DNA of 58,214 bases, from contig CAIOYY010000093.1 in NCBI GenBank assembly GCA_903862715.1, positions 1 to 58,214 on the forward strand, in the 5' to 3' direction. Every line of letters begins with the position of its first letter. Position 1 is the first letter of the stretch. This stretch comes from an uncultured Alphaproteobacteria bacterium. GTDB taxonomy: Bacteria > Pseudomonadota > Alphaproteobacteria > Micropepsales > Micropepsaceae. The translations under genes were made by a program, and so were the position numbers. A model generated the notes under the pieces. That model did not search any database and had not been told where the DNA came from. It saw only the letters and a list, made by a program, of their open reading frames with translations. Shown one piece after another: positions 1-8,158 of this stretch.

Positions 1-584
1 CCGAGCGCCGCCGCCGCCTCGGCCAATCGTGCGCCCAGTTTTCTGGCTGCGTCGCGGGGAAAATCATAAACCGCATTCGCGCCGCCGATGAGCACACCGA
101 TATAAGGTTTGGGCAGGCGCGTCACATAAGGAACAAGGCGCGATGCGCCTTCGTAGAGGGTCTCGCGTGTCACCCGATGCAGCGCGCCTTTGGTGGCGAT
201 GACATTCGCACCCGTCAGGCCGTCGTGACGCGGGGTCACCACAAGATCGAAATGCGACGGGGAAATGCCGGGATTCTGCAATTGCACCGTAACGGTGCGC
301 GTTCCGTTTTTGCGGGCTTGCGCGCTTATATGCAGCGCCGCCGCGACGCTCTGACGCCCCGTGGCGATCACCAGATCGGGCCAGGGCGGCGTCAGGGCCG
401 CGCTGCCTTTAGCAAAGCCGAGCGACTGCGCGATACGGAAATAGGGTGTGAGCTGGCGCCACGGAAAACGCAGCGCCACACGTTTGATTTCGGGGGTAAG
501 ACCCAGCGCCTCGGCAAGACCGACGCATTGGCTTTCCATGCCGGCTTTGCCGTCCGTCACCACCCAGCAGCGCAGCACTGTCAT
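1..584 (-). CDS. ELM1-family (DUF1022) protein, 3' end outside the window
   Basis: This open frame starts at ATG 584 on the minus strand and runs off the left edge, so about 194 residues are visible and the C-terminus is missing. The N-terminus reads MTVLRCWVVTDGKAG, followed by WPDLVIATGRQS near residue 69 and VLIGGANAVY near residue 173. These are hallmarks of the bacterial ELM1/DUF1022 family, which has a glycosyltransferase-like fold and is named after a plant mitochondrial fission protein. The bacterial function is not established. The start lies 9 bases after the stop of the preceding gene, so translation is probably coupled and the gene belongs to the 3168-to-1 operon. The family call is good; the role is unknown. 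Confidence 0.8.
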   Translation of the reverse strand, partial: MTVLRCWVVTDGKAGMESQCVGLAEALGLTPEIKRVALRFPWRQLTPYFRIAQSLGFAKGSAALTPPWPDLVIATGRQSVAAALHISAQARKNGTRTVTVQLQNPGISPSHFDLVVTPRHDGLTGANVIATKGALHRVTRETLYEGASRLVPYVTRLPKPYIGVLIGGANAVYDFPRDAARKLGARLAEAAAAL

Positions 585-592
585 CTATCGCT

Positions 593-2500
593 CTAAAAAC
601 CGAACATGTGATCGAGGCTGAATGCCCGCTCGCCATTGACGAGGCCATGATAACCGAAAAGGCGGCAGGTGATATCGCGCACGACGATGTAACCGCTCGC
701 CCCCGCGTTTGAAAATTCTCCTGTGTCGAACATCTCTCCAGCGCGCCACAACACAGAACCGCCGCAGGGGATCTGCAGATGGCGTTCGGCGATTTCATGT
801 CCCTCGCCCGACATCAGGATAAGCTTCGTGTCCGATTGCGCATGCCAGGGGCGCGACGCGGGATAAATCAGGTGACACAGCGTCTCATAAGGCGAAGGAC
901 CAAGACGCAGAAAGAGGCGCGTGGTCAGCCCCGGTGGCGGGCCCTTATAGGATTGCGGTTCGTTCTTATAGGTCGCCAGCGTATTGAACACATGCGCACC
1001 GAAACTCGTTTCGGCGCGATGGCCGCTTTTGCGGTCGACATAACGGAACAGCGCATGCATCCAGCCATCGGCATCCGTGCCGGCCTCGAAATCATAGACC
1101 AGTTCCATATGGCCGTAGCCACTTTCCAGCGCGTGATTGCCGAGGGCTTCGGCAACATCGAGCGCCACCGAATCCTTGCGCGCGAGATTGCCGAAATGAT
1201 GTTCCGCAACCTGCCTGCCGCTGGCGTCGTGCAGTAATAATTTCACCGGAAGGCGCTGCTGCGCCGTCGACATCGGCGTTGGCAGAACGATACTGGTATA
1301 GCGGTCGGGCGGCAGAATGGGTGCAGGCAGAAGAAAACCCTTGCCGAGCAATGCGCTGAGCTGAGGAAGCTGCTCGTCGAGCTTCAGATCTTCGCGTTCG
1401 ACATTGGGATGGGCGATGTTGCGCCGTCCATCGCCACGCACCACTTCATAGCGCGGGCGAACGATGTGCTTTCCGGCGCGGATTTCCATCTGTTGCGGCC
1501 AATGCGCATCAGGCAGCAGATCCGACGTTTGCAGGCGATAGGTTGCGAAAGGTGCGATGGATTTTCGGACGTAGGCGGCGCGATCGTCGCCCATCAAATT
1601 GAGACCGATTTCGCCCGGCGGTATTTCGATCGGGTGCGAATTCTGCACCCAGAGCACGACATCCTCGCCTACATCCGGTGCGGGCAGCCCTCCATAGAGA
1701 TTCGAGGGCCAGGAATTGGCATCATGCGTACAGGACAGCGCGTCCGCCCCATCGCCATAGGTGTCGAGCGCGTATTTGATGATGTCATGTCCGGCGGCGC
1801 CCACCACATGCACGAATAATTGGCCGGTGAATTCGGGAAGCGCAAAACGCTCGCGCACTTCGCGGCTGTCGATACTGATGCCCGCGCCCGCAGCAGGAAG
1901 CGCTTCGCGCCAGGCGGCAAGCGCGCGCCCATCCTCGCCGAAAAGTGAAAGCCATAGCGAGCCGCCCTTGCTGCCGTAACTGCCCCAGTAATTCACCGTG
2001 ACGAGACGGGTATGAAGCCCCCCTGCATCACGGAAGAAGACGAAATTGGTCGCAAAATTAAGCGTCGACAGATAGCGCCTGCCGTCGGTCTGCATATCGG
2101 CGGGCAGACGCAAGGAATCGAAGGTAAGGACCGGAACATCCGGGGAGAACAGGCTGCGAAGACGCGCCTCGGTTTCCGCCGCGTCGAAATCGGCTATCAG
2201 GATCGCCCGGGAGGAAACATCCGCGAGTTCGCTCACCGGGCGCGCGACATGTCCGCGAAAAGCGCGCCCTACCTGCTCGACATTCTGAACGAACACATCC
2301 GCGATGGAGACATCCTCAAGCGGATACATCGTATCAAAGGCGGCGATGAAGTGATGCGGGTCGTAAATCGCAACCGGGCCAAGGCCCCGCAATTTTTCGA
2401 TCAGCGCATATGCCAGTGGCGCGGCCAATGGATGCGTAATCGCCTTGTAGAAGGCATTTCCACCCGCAGCATTGTCGAAGGTCTCGATTTTCAGCGGCAT
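593..2500 (-). CDS. Hypothetical protein of 635 residues, unknown function
   Basis: This 635-residue protein has no signal peptide, no evident membrane segment and no catalytic motif I recognise. It is probably cytosolic. The N-terminus MPLKIETFDNAAGG fits a direct start, and the gene begins 8 bases after the stop of the upstream 2OG oxygenase gene. It contains short Gly-rich and aromatic segments (for example VTVNYWGSYGSKGGS near residue 167) and a histidine-bearing segment HVVGAAGHDIIKYALDTYG near 232. Its position between an oxygenase and an ELM1-like protein suggests a shared pathway, perhaps modification of a surface glycan or a secondary product, but that is only context. The reading frame is clearly coding: it is long, closely packed with its neighbours, and uses the same GC-rich codons. 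Confidence 0.75.
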   Translation of the reverse strand: MPLKIETFDNAAGGNAFYKAITHPLAAPLAYALIEKLRGLGPVAIYDPHHFIAAFDTMYPLEDVSIADVFVQNVEQVGRAFRGHVARPVSELADVSSRAILIADFDAAETEARLRSLFSPDVPVLTFDSLRLPADMQTDGRRYLSTLNFATNFVFFRDAGGLHTRLVTVNYWGSYGSKGGSLWLSLFGEDGRALAAWREALPAAGAGISIDSREVRERFALPEFTGQLFVHVVGAAGHDIIKYALDTYGDGADALSCTHDANSWPSNLYGGLPAPDVGEDVVLWVQNSHPIEIPPGEIGLNLMGDDRAAYVRKSIAPFATYRLQTSDLLPDAHWPQQMEIRAGKHIVRPRYEVVRGDGRRNIAHPNVEREDLKLDEQLPQLSALLGKGFLLPAPILPPDRYTSIVLPTPMSTAQQRLPVKLLLHDASGRQVAEHHFGNLARKDSVALDVAEALGNHALESGYGHMELVYDFEAGTDADGWMHALFRYVDRKSGHRAETSFGAHVFNTLATYKNEPQSYKGPPPGLTTRLFLRLGPSPYETLCHLIYPASRPWHAQSDTKLILMSGEGHEIAERHLQIPCGGSVLWRAGEMFDTGEFSNAGASGYIVVRDITCRLFGYHGLVNGERAFSLDHMFGF

Positions 2501-2508
2501 GACAAGCC

Positions 2509-3168
2509 TTACTTCGCGCGACGGAAAAGACGCTTAAAGAACGCGCTTACCCGGTGACGGCTCTGTTCGCGGCGCACCACGTTTTCGTCCGTCACCCAGT
2601 TCAGCTGAATCACACGGCGAGGCCCGGCAAAGGATTCGAACCCGTGCCATGCATTCGAGGCATTGTGAAAAATGATCAGCGTGCCGCGCTCGGGCGGAAC
2701 CTCGGCGATGACATCGTCGAGCCTGTCCGGCGAACGCAAAAGGCGTAAGCGACCCTTCGGGCTTTCCCATGCGTCGTTCATGTAGATCAGCGCGGTGATC
2801 AGCTTCGTCCTGCTGTCGGTATGAATTTTTCCGTCCGCCTCACGGCTCATGCCACGCACCGTCACCATGGTGGGCCTCGATGTCAGATCGATACCGAACT
2901 TCTTCTGAACGGCCGCCGTCATTTCCGGGCTTTGAATATCGTCCATGAACGTCTGGAACGCGGGACCGAATCGCAGGCTGGGAAGCGGAAAACTTCCCGC
3001 ATGCGCGATGGATGGAAAGTCCGCGCCGATGGCCTCATGCGCGGAAGCCCGCACAAAACCTGGCACCACCGCATAGGCGAAAGGCTCAGGGACGAGTTCG
3101 GCGCGGGCAAGCGCATCGATATCGATCGAGACCGGCGTGGAGACGGTATGGGCAGCCAAAGCGTTCAT
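2509..3168 (-). CDS. 2OG-Fe(II) oxygenase (prolyl-4-hydroxylase-like)
   Basis: The 219-residue protein shows the jelly-roll iron triad of 2-oxoglutarate dioxygenases. His116 and Asp118 lie in GKIHTDSRTK, His175 in NAWHGF, and Arg184/185 in AGPRRVIQLNW probably binds 2OG. The family hydroxylates amino-acid side chains or small molecules using O2 and 2OG; the substrate here is unknown. I start at the internal ATG 3168 (MNALAAH). An upstream in-frame ATG at 3216 would add 16 residues (MRVRIATG) and cannot be excluded, since neither has a strong ribosome site. It is first of three closely spaced minus-strand genes. Enzyme class is secure. Confidence 0.8.
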   Translation of the reverse strand: MNALAAHTVSTPVSIDIDALARAELVPEPFAYAVVPGFVRASAHEAIGADFPSIAHAGSFPLPSLRFGPAFQTFMDDIQSPEMTAAVQKKFGIDLTSRPTMVTVRGMSREADGKIHTDSRTKLITALIYMNDAWESPKGRLRLLRSPDRLDDVIAEVPPERGTLIIFHNASNAWHGFESFAGPRRVIQLNWVTDENVVRREQSRHRVSAFFKRLFRRAK

Positions 3169-3350
3169 GTTTCCAGATAGCGTTGCGTGGCCCCCGGTGG
3201 CAATCCTTACCCTCATCCTCTCGTTCTTGCGAGCTACAAAAGTTTAAGGTCATCCGCTGGCCGAACGGCCCCAGCGGGCACTAAAAGAGCGGGCATGAGG
3301 AATCGGACCGGGGCGGCCCAGTCCGTCACCGAAATACAGAGGAGACGGCA

Positions 3351-4340
3351 ATGACGAATGTGCGGGTAGCGGTGGTCGATGATTGGCAGAATGTGGCAGC
3401 GACGAGCGCCGACTGGTCGGCCCTGCGGCAAAGAGCGGAAGTCGTTTTCTTCCAGCGCGGATTTCCGGTCGGAACCGAGGCGGAAGCGGCGGCGGCGCTT
3501 TCCGGATTCGACATCATCCTTCCGATGCGCGAACGCTCGACCTTTCTTGCACCGATGCTGAAAGGCCTTCCAAAGCTTCGCATGATTTCGGCCACGGGCG
3601 CGAAGGCGCCGCATATCGACCTCGATTACTGCACGGAGAACGGCATTGTGGTGTCGCAATCGACGGCGGCGATTCCCGGCTATGCGACGGAGATGGCGTT
3701 GGCGCTGATGCTGGCGGCGGCGCGCAAACTTCCGATGGCGGACGCCGGCATGCGGCAGGGACGGTTTCAGGACGGCATCGGTCTCGGCATCGTTTTGCGT
3801 GGACGCACCATTGGCATTATCGGTCTCGGCAAGATCGGGACCGAAATGGCGGGCTATGCGCGGGCGCTTGGGATGAAGGTTCTCGCGTGGAGCCAGAATC
3901 TGACCGAAGAAAAGGCGACGGCGGCGGGCGCAGAACTTGTATCCAAGGACGAACTGCTCGCGCGATCGGATGTGGTGACGCTGCATCTCGTTCTTTCGAG
4001 CCGCACGCGAGGCATATTGGGAAAGGATGACCTCGCCCGCATGAAGGACGGCGCGATACTCGTCAACACGGCGCGCGGACCGCTGATCGACGAAGCAGCG
4101 CTGCTCGACGCGTTGCGTGCGCGCAAGATTGTGGCGGCGCTTGATGTGTATGACGAAGAGCCCTTGCCGGCGGATCATCCGATACGGACGGTACCGAATA
4201 CAATCCTTTCGCCCCATCTCGGTTTTTCGACGGTCGAGGTGTTCCGCGATTTTTACCAGGGCGCGATCGACAACATCATCGCGTTTCTCGATGGCGCGCC
4301 GAAACGGCTCGCCAATCCCGGCGTTGTTCCGAAAGCCTAG
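3351..4340 (+). CDS. D-2-hydroxyacid dehydrogenase, NAD(P)-dependent
   Basis: The 329-residue protein is the usual length for D-isomer-specific 2-hydroxyacid dehydrogenases, which interconvert 2-keto and D-2-hydroxy acids in the cytosol. The Rossmann motif GLGKIG is at residues 158-163. The catalytic trio is visible as Arg242 (NTARGPLID), Glu269/270 (DVYDEEP) and His289 (LSPHLGF). A good ribosome site (GAGGAGA) precedes ATG 3351. The gene ends three bases before the convergent Rieske gene. Close relatives include phosphoglycerate dehydrogenase-like and glyoxylate/hydroxypyruvate reductase-like enzymes; the actual substrate cannot be read from sequence. A role in the adjacent aromatic or organic acid catabolism is inference. 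Confidence 0.88.
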   Translation: MTNVRVAVVDDWQNVAATSADWSALRQRAEVVFFQRGFPVGTEAEAAAALSGFDIILPMRERSTFLAPMLKGLPKLRMISATGAKAPHIDLDYCTENGIVVSQSTAAIPGYATEMALALMLAAARKLPMADAGMRQGRFQDGIGLGIVLRGRTIGIIGLGKIGTEMAGYARALGMKVLAWSQNLTEEKATAAGAELVSKDELLARSDVVTLHLVLSSRTRGILGKDDLARMKDGAILVNTARGPLIDEAALLDALRARKIVAALDVYDEEPLPADHPIRTVPNTILSPHLGFSTVEVFRDFYQGAIDNIIAFLDGAPKRLANPGVVPKA

Positions 4341-4343
4341 ACT

Positions 4344-5630
4344 TTATACGGATGTATGCGCCCTGCCTTCGCGTACCGTAAGCGCTTTCCTAGCGCCTTC
4401 CATGAAAGGCGTGCCGGGAGGAAGAACCACCGACGCGGAGCGAATGAGATGCGTCGCAGGTTCGATCCCCGGCGGCGGCGCGCCCCGTTCGGCCAGCGCA
4501 TTGGCGGCCTGAAGAAGTTGCCGACGCGCGAGCACGACGCCAAGATCGGTCGCAACCAGATGTTCCCTGCTGCGGTCGACAATAGGCCCCATGCTTTCCT
4601 GCAAGGAAGCATCCTGCATCGCAAAGCCCTCGATGCCGCTGAAGGTGCGGCCCGATTTCTGGCTTTCACGGTCCATAAGATAGTCGTTGTCCTTATTGGC
4701 AAGTGGCCGGAACGTCACCGGATCGATCTTGCAATGGATACCCTCGCCATTCTCCATGACCTGCACTTCGCGCGCGCTCAAGGGCCGCGTCGGATGAAAA
4801 TCATAATTCCAGGTCCAGCAATTCTCGTCGTCCATCGGCACCCAGAAGTGCCCGTGAATGGGATGATCGGCGCGCGGTGGAATCTGGGTGTAATAGGGCA
4901 TGATCCAGGCAGTGATGCGCCAATAGTGATGGCCGTTTTCGGCGTTGCGTTTCGCACCGATGTAAAGCCCGCTCGGCTGTTCCACGACCTCGAACATCAC
5001 GCGTGAATCTTCCAGCGTATATTTGTTGCCGACCGATTTCGAAAACAGCGGATCGCTTTCAATGGTCGCCTTGTGCAGCCAGCCGACATGGCTGGAATCG
5101 ATGCCGCCCTCCATCGCCTGCAGCCAATTACTTTCCTGCCAGCGTTTGGAAACGAATGTATGATTGTCGGGAACGGTGGCAAATTCGAAGGCGGGGGGCG
5201 CTGGCTGATGTTCCGGCGGCCCCATATAGGTCCAGAGAACTTTTCCGACCTTGATCAGCGGGTAGGCTTTGAGTTTCACCCGTTCGCGAACAAGACTGTC
5301 TTCCGGCTCGGACGGGAGATCGACGCAATTGCCTTTCACGTCGAATTTCCAGCCATGATAGGCGCAGCGTAAGCCGCAATCCTCATTGCGTCCGAACCAG
5401 AGCGACACCCGCCGATGGGGGCAGAATTCGCTTACCAATCCGTATTGCCCATTGGAATCGCGCAAGGCGAGCAGTCTTTCGCCGAGCAGTTTCACGCGCA
5501 CCGGCGGCGCATCATTCTCGGGCAATTCGCTGGCGAGCACGGCGGGTAGCCAGTAGCGGCGAAACAATTCGCCCATCGGCGTTCCGGCATCGGTGCGGGT
5601 GAGAAGTTCGTTCTGTTCCCGTCTCATCAT
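4344..5630 (-). CDS. Rieske non-heme iron oxygenase, alpha subunit (phthalate-dioxygenase-like)
   Basis: From ATG 5630 the protein is 428 residues. The Rieske [2Fe-2S] site is Cys70-Pro-His72 and Cys89-x2-His92. The mononuclear iron site is visible in GGIDSSHVGWLH, with Asp178, His181 and His186. The general layout resembles phthalate 4,5-dioxygenase and vanillate or phenoxybenzoate-type oxygenases, which use a separate reductase to hydroxylate or demethylate aromatic acids. No reductase or ferredoxin gene lies in this window. I prefer ATG 5630 (MMRREQNELL) to an upstream GTG/ATG option because AAGGGG precedes it. It is divergent from the IclR regulator across a palindromic region, so that regulator probably controls it. 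Substrate unknown. Confidence 0.87.
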   Translation of the reverse strand: MMRREQNELLTRTDAGTPMGELFRRYWLPAVLASELPENDAPPVRVKLLGERLLALRDSNGQYGLVSEFCPHRRVSLWFGRNEDCGLRCAYHGWKFDVKGNCVDLPSEPEDSLVRERVKLKAYPLIKVGKVLWTYMGPPEHQPAPPAFEFATVPDNHTFVSKRWQESNWLQAMEGGIDSSHVGWLHKATIESDPLFSKSVGNKYTLEDSRVMFEVVEQPSGLYIGAKRNAENGHHYWRITAWIMPYYTQIPPRADHPIHGHFWVPMDDENCWTWNYDFHPTRPLSAREVQVMENGEGIHCKIDPVTFRPLANKDNDYLMDRESQKSGRTFSGIEGFAMQDASLQESMGPIVDRSREHLVATDLGVVLARRQLLQAANALAERGAPPPGIEPATHLIRSASVVLPPGTPFMEGARKALTVREGRAHTSV

Positions 5631-5663
5631 GCGGCGAAAACCCCTTACTGGCGGCGAGCCGTT

Positions 5664-5700
5664 TGTGCGCATATCGCACATAGTTGTACGATTTCGCACG
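5664..5700. promoter_or_regulatory. Double inverted repeat, probable IclR operator
   Basis: The gap between the divergent Rieske and IclR genes holds a perfect inverted repeat TGTGCG-N5-CGCACA (5664-5680) and, four bases on, a near copy TGTACG-N4-CGCACG (5685-5700). IclR-family dimers bind such short palindromes, often as adjacent pairs, and repress themselves or activate the divergent catabolic gene. A possible -10 TATAGT for the regulator gene lies at 5719-5724, just downstream, without a convincing -35. The repeats are seen directly; binding is inference. Confidence 0.6.
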
Positions 5701-5760
5701 ACATTCGGGGCTGACCGTTATAGTGTCAAGGGACCCGGTTTCCATCTCCAGGAACTCCCT

Positions 5761-6564
5761 ATGACCGACATGCAGATTTCCACCGACAGCACGAAACGGC
5801 GCGACATTCCCGACCGGTCTTTCGTGGCCGCTATCGAGCGCGGCCTTTCGGTCATGCGCGCCTTTCGCAACCAGTCCGATCGCATGACACTGTCGGACGT
5901 GGCGCGTCTGGTATCGCTACCGCGTGCGACGGTCCGGCGCTGCCTGCTGACCCTGCAGTCGCTCGGTTACGTCGAAAGTCAGGGGCGTTATTTCAGCCTG
6001 TCCCCGCAAGTGCTGACGCTGGCGCAGGCCTATCTGTCGTCGAGCCCACTGCCGCGCATCGCACAAAGCGCGCTGGAACGGGTCAGCGAGCAGCTCGGCG
6101 AATCCTGTTCGCTGTCGCTGCTACATGGCGATGAGGTCATTTACATCGCGCGCTCGACGCGCAAGCGCATCGGCTCGCTGCACCGCGATGTGGGATCGCA
6201 TCTTCCGGCCCATTGCACCTCAATGGGGCGTGTGCTGCTCGCGGCACTGTCGGAAACGGATCTTGATTCCTACTTTGCGACGGCGCGCATTGAAAGCCAC
6301 ACGCACAATACCGTCACCGATAAAATTCAATTGCGCGAAATCCTTACGAAGGTGAAACGGCAGGGTTATAGCGTTGTCGATCAGGAACTGGAGCCCGAGC
6401 TTCGCTCCATTGGCATTCCGGTGCTGAATGCTTCGGGACGTATCATTGCCGCGCTGAATGTCAGCGCCCAGGCGAGCCGCACCACAAAGAAACAGATGCT
6501 GGAGAAATTCCTGCCGGTGCTGCGCGAGGCTGCGGGCGAAATGCGCCCTTTGTTGATCGGCTAA
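5761..6564 (+). CDS. IclR-family transcriptional regulator (PcaR/PobR-like)
   Basis: The 267-residue protein has an N-terminal winged helix (MTLSDVARLVSLPRATVRRC, about residues 42-61, continuing to LGYV) and a C-terminal IclR effector domain with the usual GRVLLAAL and SVVDQELEPELRSIGIPV segments. This architecture fits the PcaR/PcaU/PobR branch, which responds to aromatic acids. The start at ATG 5761 is preceded by AGGAA. The frame stays open upstream, but the chosen start gives the family's normal length. It is divergent from the Rieske oxygenase gene, and the 5664-5700 repeats lie between them. It probably controls that gene and itself; the inducer is unknown. Confidence 0.88.
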   Translation: MTDMQISTDSTKRRDIPDRSFVAAIERGLSVMRAFRNQSDRMTLSDVARLVSLPRATVRRCLLTLQSLGYVESQGRYFSLSPQVLTLAQAYLSSSPLPRIAQSALERVSEQLGESCSLSLLHGDEVIYIARSTRKRIGSLHRDVGSHLPAHCTSMGRVLLAALSETDLDSYFATARIESHTHNTVTDKIQLREILTKVKRQGYSVVDQELEPELRSIGIPVLNASGRIIAALNVSAQASRTTKKQMLEKFLPVLREAAGEMRPLLIG

Positions 6565-6618
6565 TAAGTTACTCCCACCGAGTGACCGGCACGGCCGGGA
6601 CGATGCAAAGGAGCGCTT

Positions 6619-7578
6619 CTATCGCGCATCCAGGATCGGCTGGAAGGGTCCGAGACGGTGCTGTTCCAGCGGAAAATCGTCGAGGAACGGGGGAAAGGGC
6701 GCATCGACTGGCTTGCGTGTGCGGTCGGGATAATCCGCATCGAGATCAGGCCGGACGGGTCGCGGATGACTATTGATATAGGCCGCCACATCCCAGGCAT
6801 CTTCGACAGAGAGTGAGGGTGCCTCGAAGGTCGTCCCAAGGGGCATGCTTGCGCGGATGAAGCGGGCGGACGCGATCAGTCGATGCATGCCCGCTCCATT
6901 GTTATAGCTGTCCGGCCCCCAGAGGGGCGGATAGAGATAGCCCTTCGCGTCCCCCGCTTCGCCATTGCGAATGCCCTGCCCGTCAGGCTGATGGCAGAGC
7001 GCACAGTTCCGCGCGTAGACGCTCTCACCACGTACCGTGTCTGCGGCCCGTTCCAAAAACGGCATATCCGGTGAGCCCCGCCCTTCGATCTGTTCACCGA
7101 TGGGGATGCCTGTGCTGAGAAACTGGATGTAGGCGAGAATGGCTTTCATTTCCGTCCCGTCGACCGGAAGCGCACGCCCGTTCATGCTGCGCTCGAAGCA
7201 GCCATTGACGCGCTCCTCCAAGGTCCGGACTTCGTTTTCACGGCCCATATAGGTCGGAAACACGCCATAGACCCCGACAAGGGAAAGGGAATAACGCTGC
7301 GTGCCCGCACCTAGATGGCAGTTCTGGCACGCAAGATTGTTTCCGGAATACCGCATCTCCGGCTCGATGACTTCCGGGCCCACATGCGCATACGTATCGA
7401 CAATCAAATCGCGGCCATAAAGAACGGTGTCTTTCCAGACACCTTCCGGGAGTCCCTCAGGATCGGAAACGGGCCATTCGGATGACGGGGTCTGCGCCCC
7501 CAGCGCCGTGACACCCGGCAGGGCGAATGCCGCCGCGGCCAGCAATAAGGCACACGCGGTAATCCATTTTGGCTTCAT
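6619..7578 (-). CDS. Exported diheme cytochrome c, TsdA-like (thiosulfate dehydrogenase family)
   Basis: From ATG 7578 the product is 319 residues with a signal peptide ending near residue 28 (ALGAQ). Two haem-binding motifs are visible: CQNCH (84-88) and CALCH (192-196). The N-terminal half has the pattern YSGNNLACQNCHLGAGTQRYSLSLVG, and a conserved Cys127 in NGCFERSMNGRALP. This matches TsdA-type thiosulfate dehydrogenases, in which that cysteine is an unusual haem ligand at the active site. Such enzymes join two thiosulfates to tetrathionate in the periplasm. A strong GAGGGGGG ribosome site precedes this start, so I reject the longer open frame to 7788. The divergent neighbour is a DsrE-like sulfur protein. 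A different sulfur substrate is possible. Confidence 0.8.
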   Translation of the reverse strand: MKPKWITACALLLAAAAFALPGVTALGAQTPSSEWPVSDPEGLPEGVWKDTVLYGRDLIVDTYAHVGPEVIEPEMRYSGNNLACQNCHLGAGTQRYSLSLVGVYGVFPTYMGRENEVRTLEERVNGCFERSMNGRALPVDGTEMKAILAYIQFLSTGIPIGEQIEGRGSPDMPFLERAADTVRGESVYARNCALCHQPDGQGIRNGEAGDAKGYLYPPLWGPDSYNNGAGMHRLIASARFIRASMPLGTTFEAPSLSVEDAWDVAAYINSHPRPVRPDLDADYPDRTRKPVDAPFPPFLDDFPLEQHRLGPFQPILDAR

Positions 7579-7696
7579 TGCTGCCCCCCTCGCGGCCAGA
7601 AGATACTTCCAGGACAAGGCGGGGCAAACCCCAACTTGCGCTTGTAGAATAAATTCTGCGCGATTAACGTCTCCCCCGCAATCTGGAGGGGTCGCC

Positions 7697-8155
7697 ATGT
7701 ATAAATCAATAATAGCTGTTGCTCTGTCGGCATTCGCACTGGGCGCTCTCGCGGTATTCGCGCCGGGTGTGCAAGCCCAGAGCGTCACCGCTCATAAGCT
7801 CGTTATCCAGGTAACCGAAAACGACGAGGGCGCCATGACCCGCGCCCTTGGTAATGCTGAAAACGCTTACGAAATCTACTCCGCGCGAGGTGAAACGCTG
7901 GATGTCGAAATCGTCACCTACGGTCCAGGCATCACCATGCTGCGCGACGATCTTTCGCCCGTGAAGGAACGGATCGCGGAAGTAAGCATGAGCGTGCCCG
8001 GCCTCACGCTGTCGATGTGCAACAACAGCAAGCAAGGCGCCGAGCGTCGTGAGGGGAGAGAAATTCCCGTGATCGAAGGCGTACAGATCGTACCTGCCGG
8101 CATTGTTCGCGTGATGGAGCTGCAGGAACAGGGATACGTCTACGCTAAACCGTGA
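7697..8155 (+). CDS. Exported DsrE-like protein
   Basis: The 152-residue protein has a signal peptide of about 27 residues (cleavage near VQAQ). Its mature part has the small alpha/beta DsrE/DsrF layout: LVIQVTENDEGAMTRALGNAENAYE, then VEIVTYGPGI, then a single cysteine at residue 108 in LSMCNNSK. In DsrE-family proteins an equivalent cysteine can carry sulfane sulfur. The ribosome site GGAGG precedes ATG 7697, making this a better start than longer in-frame options. It is divergent from a TsdA-like cytochrome, and the pair suggests periplasmic sulfur handling. It ends three bases before the convergent MFS gene. The specific role is not known. Confidence 0.8.
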   Translation: MYKSIIAVALSAFALGALAVFAPGVQAQSVTAHKLVIQVTENDEGAMTRALGNAENAYEIYSARGETLDVEIVTYGPGITMLRDDLSPVKERIAEVSMSVPGLTLSMCNNSKQGAERREGREIPVIEGVQIVPAGIVRVMELQEQGYVYAKP

Positions 8156-8158
8156 AAC

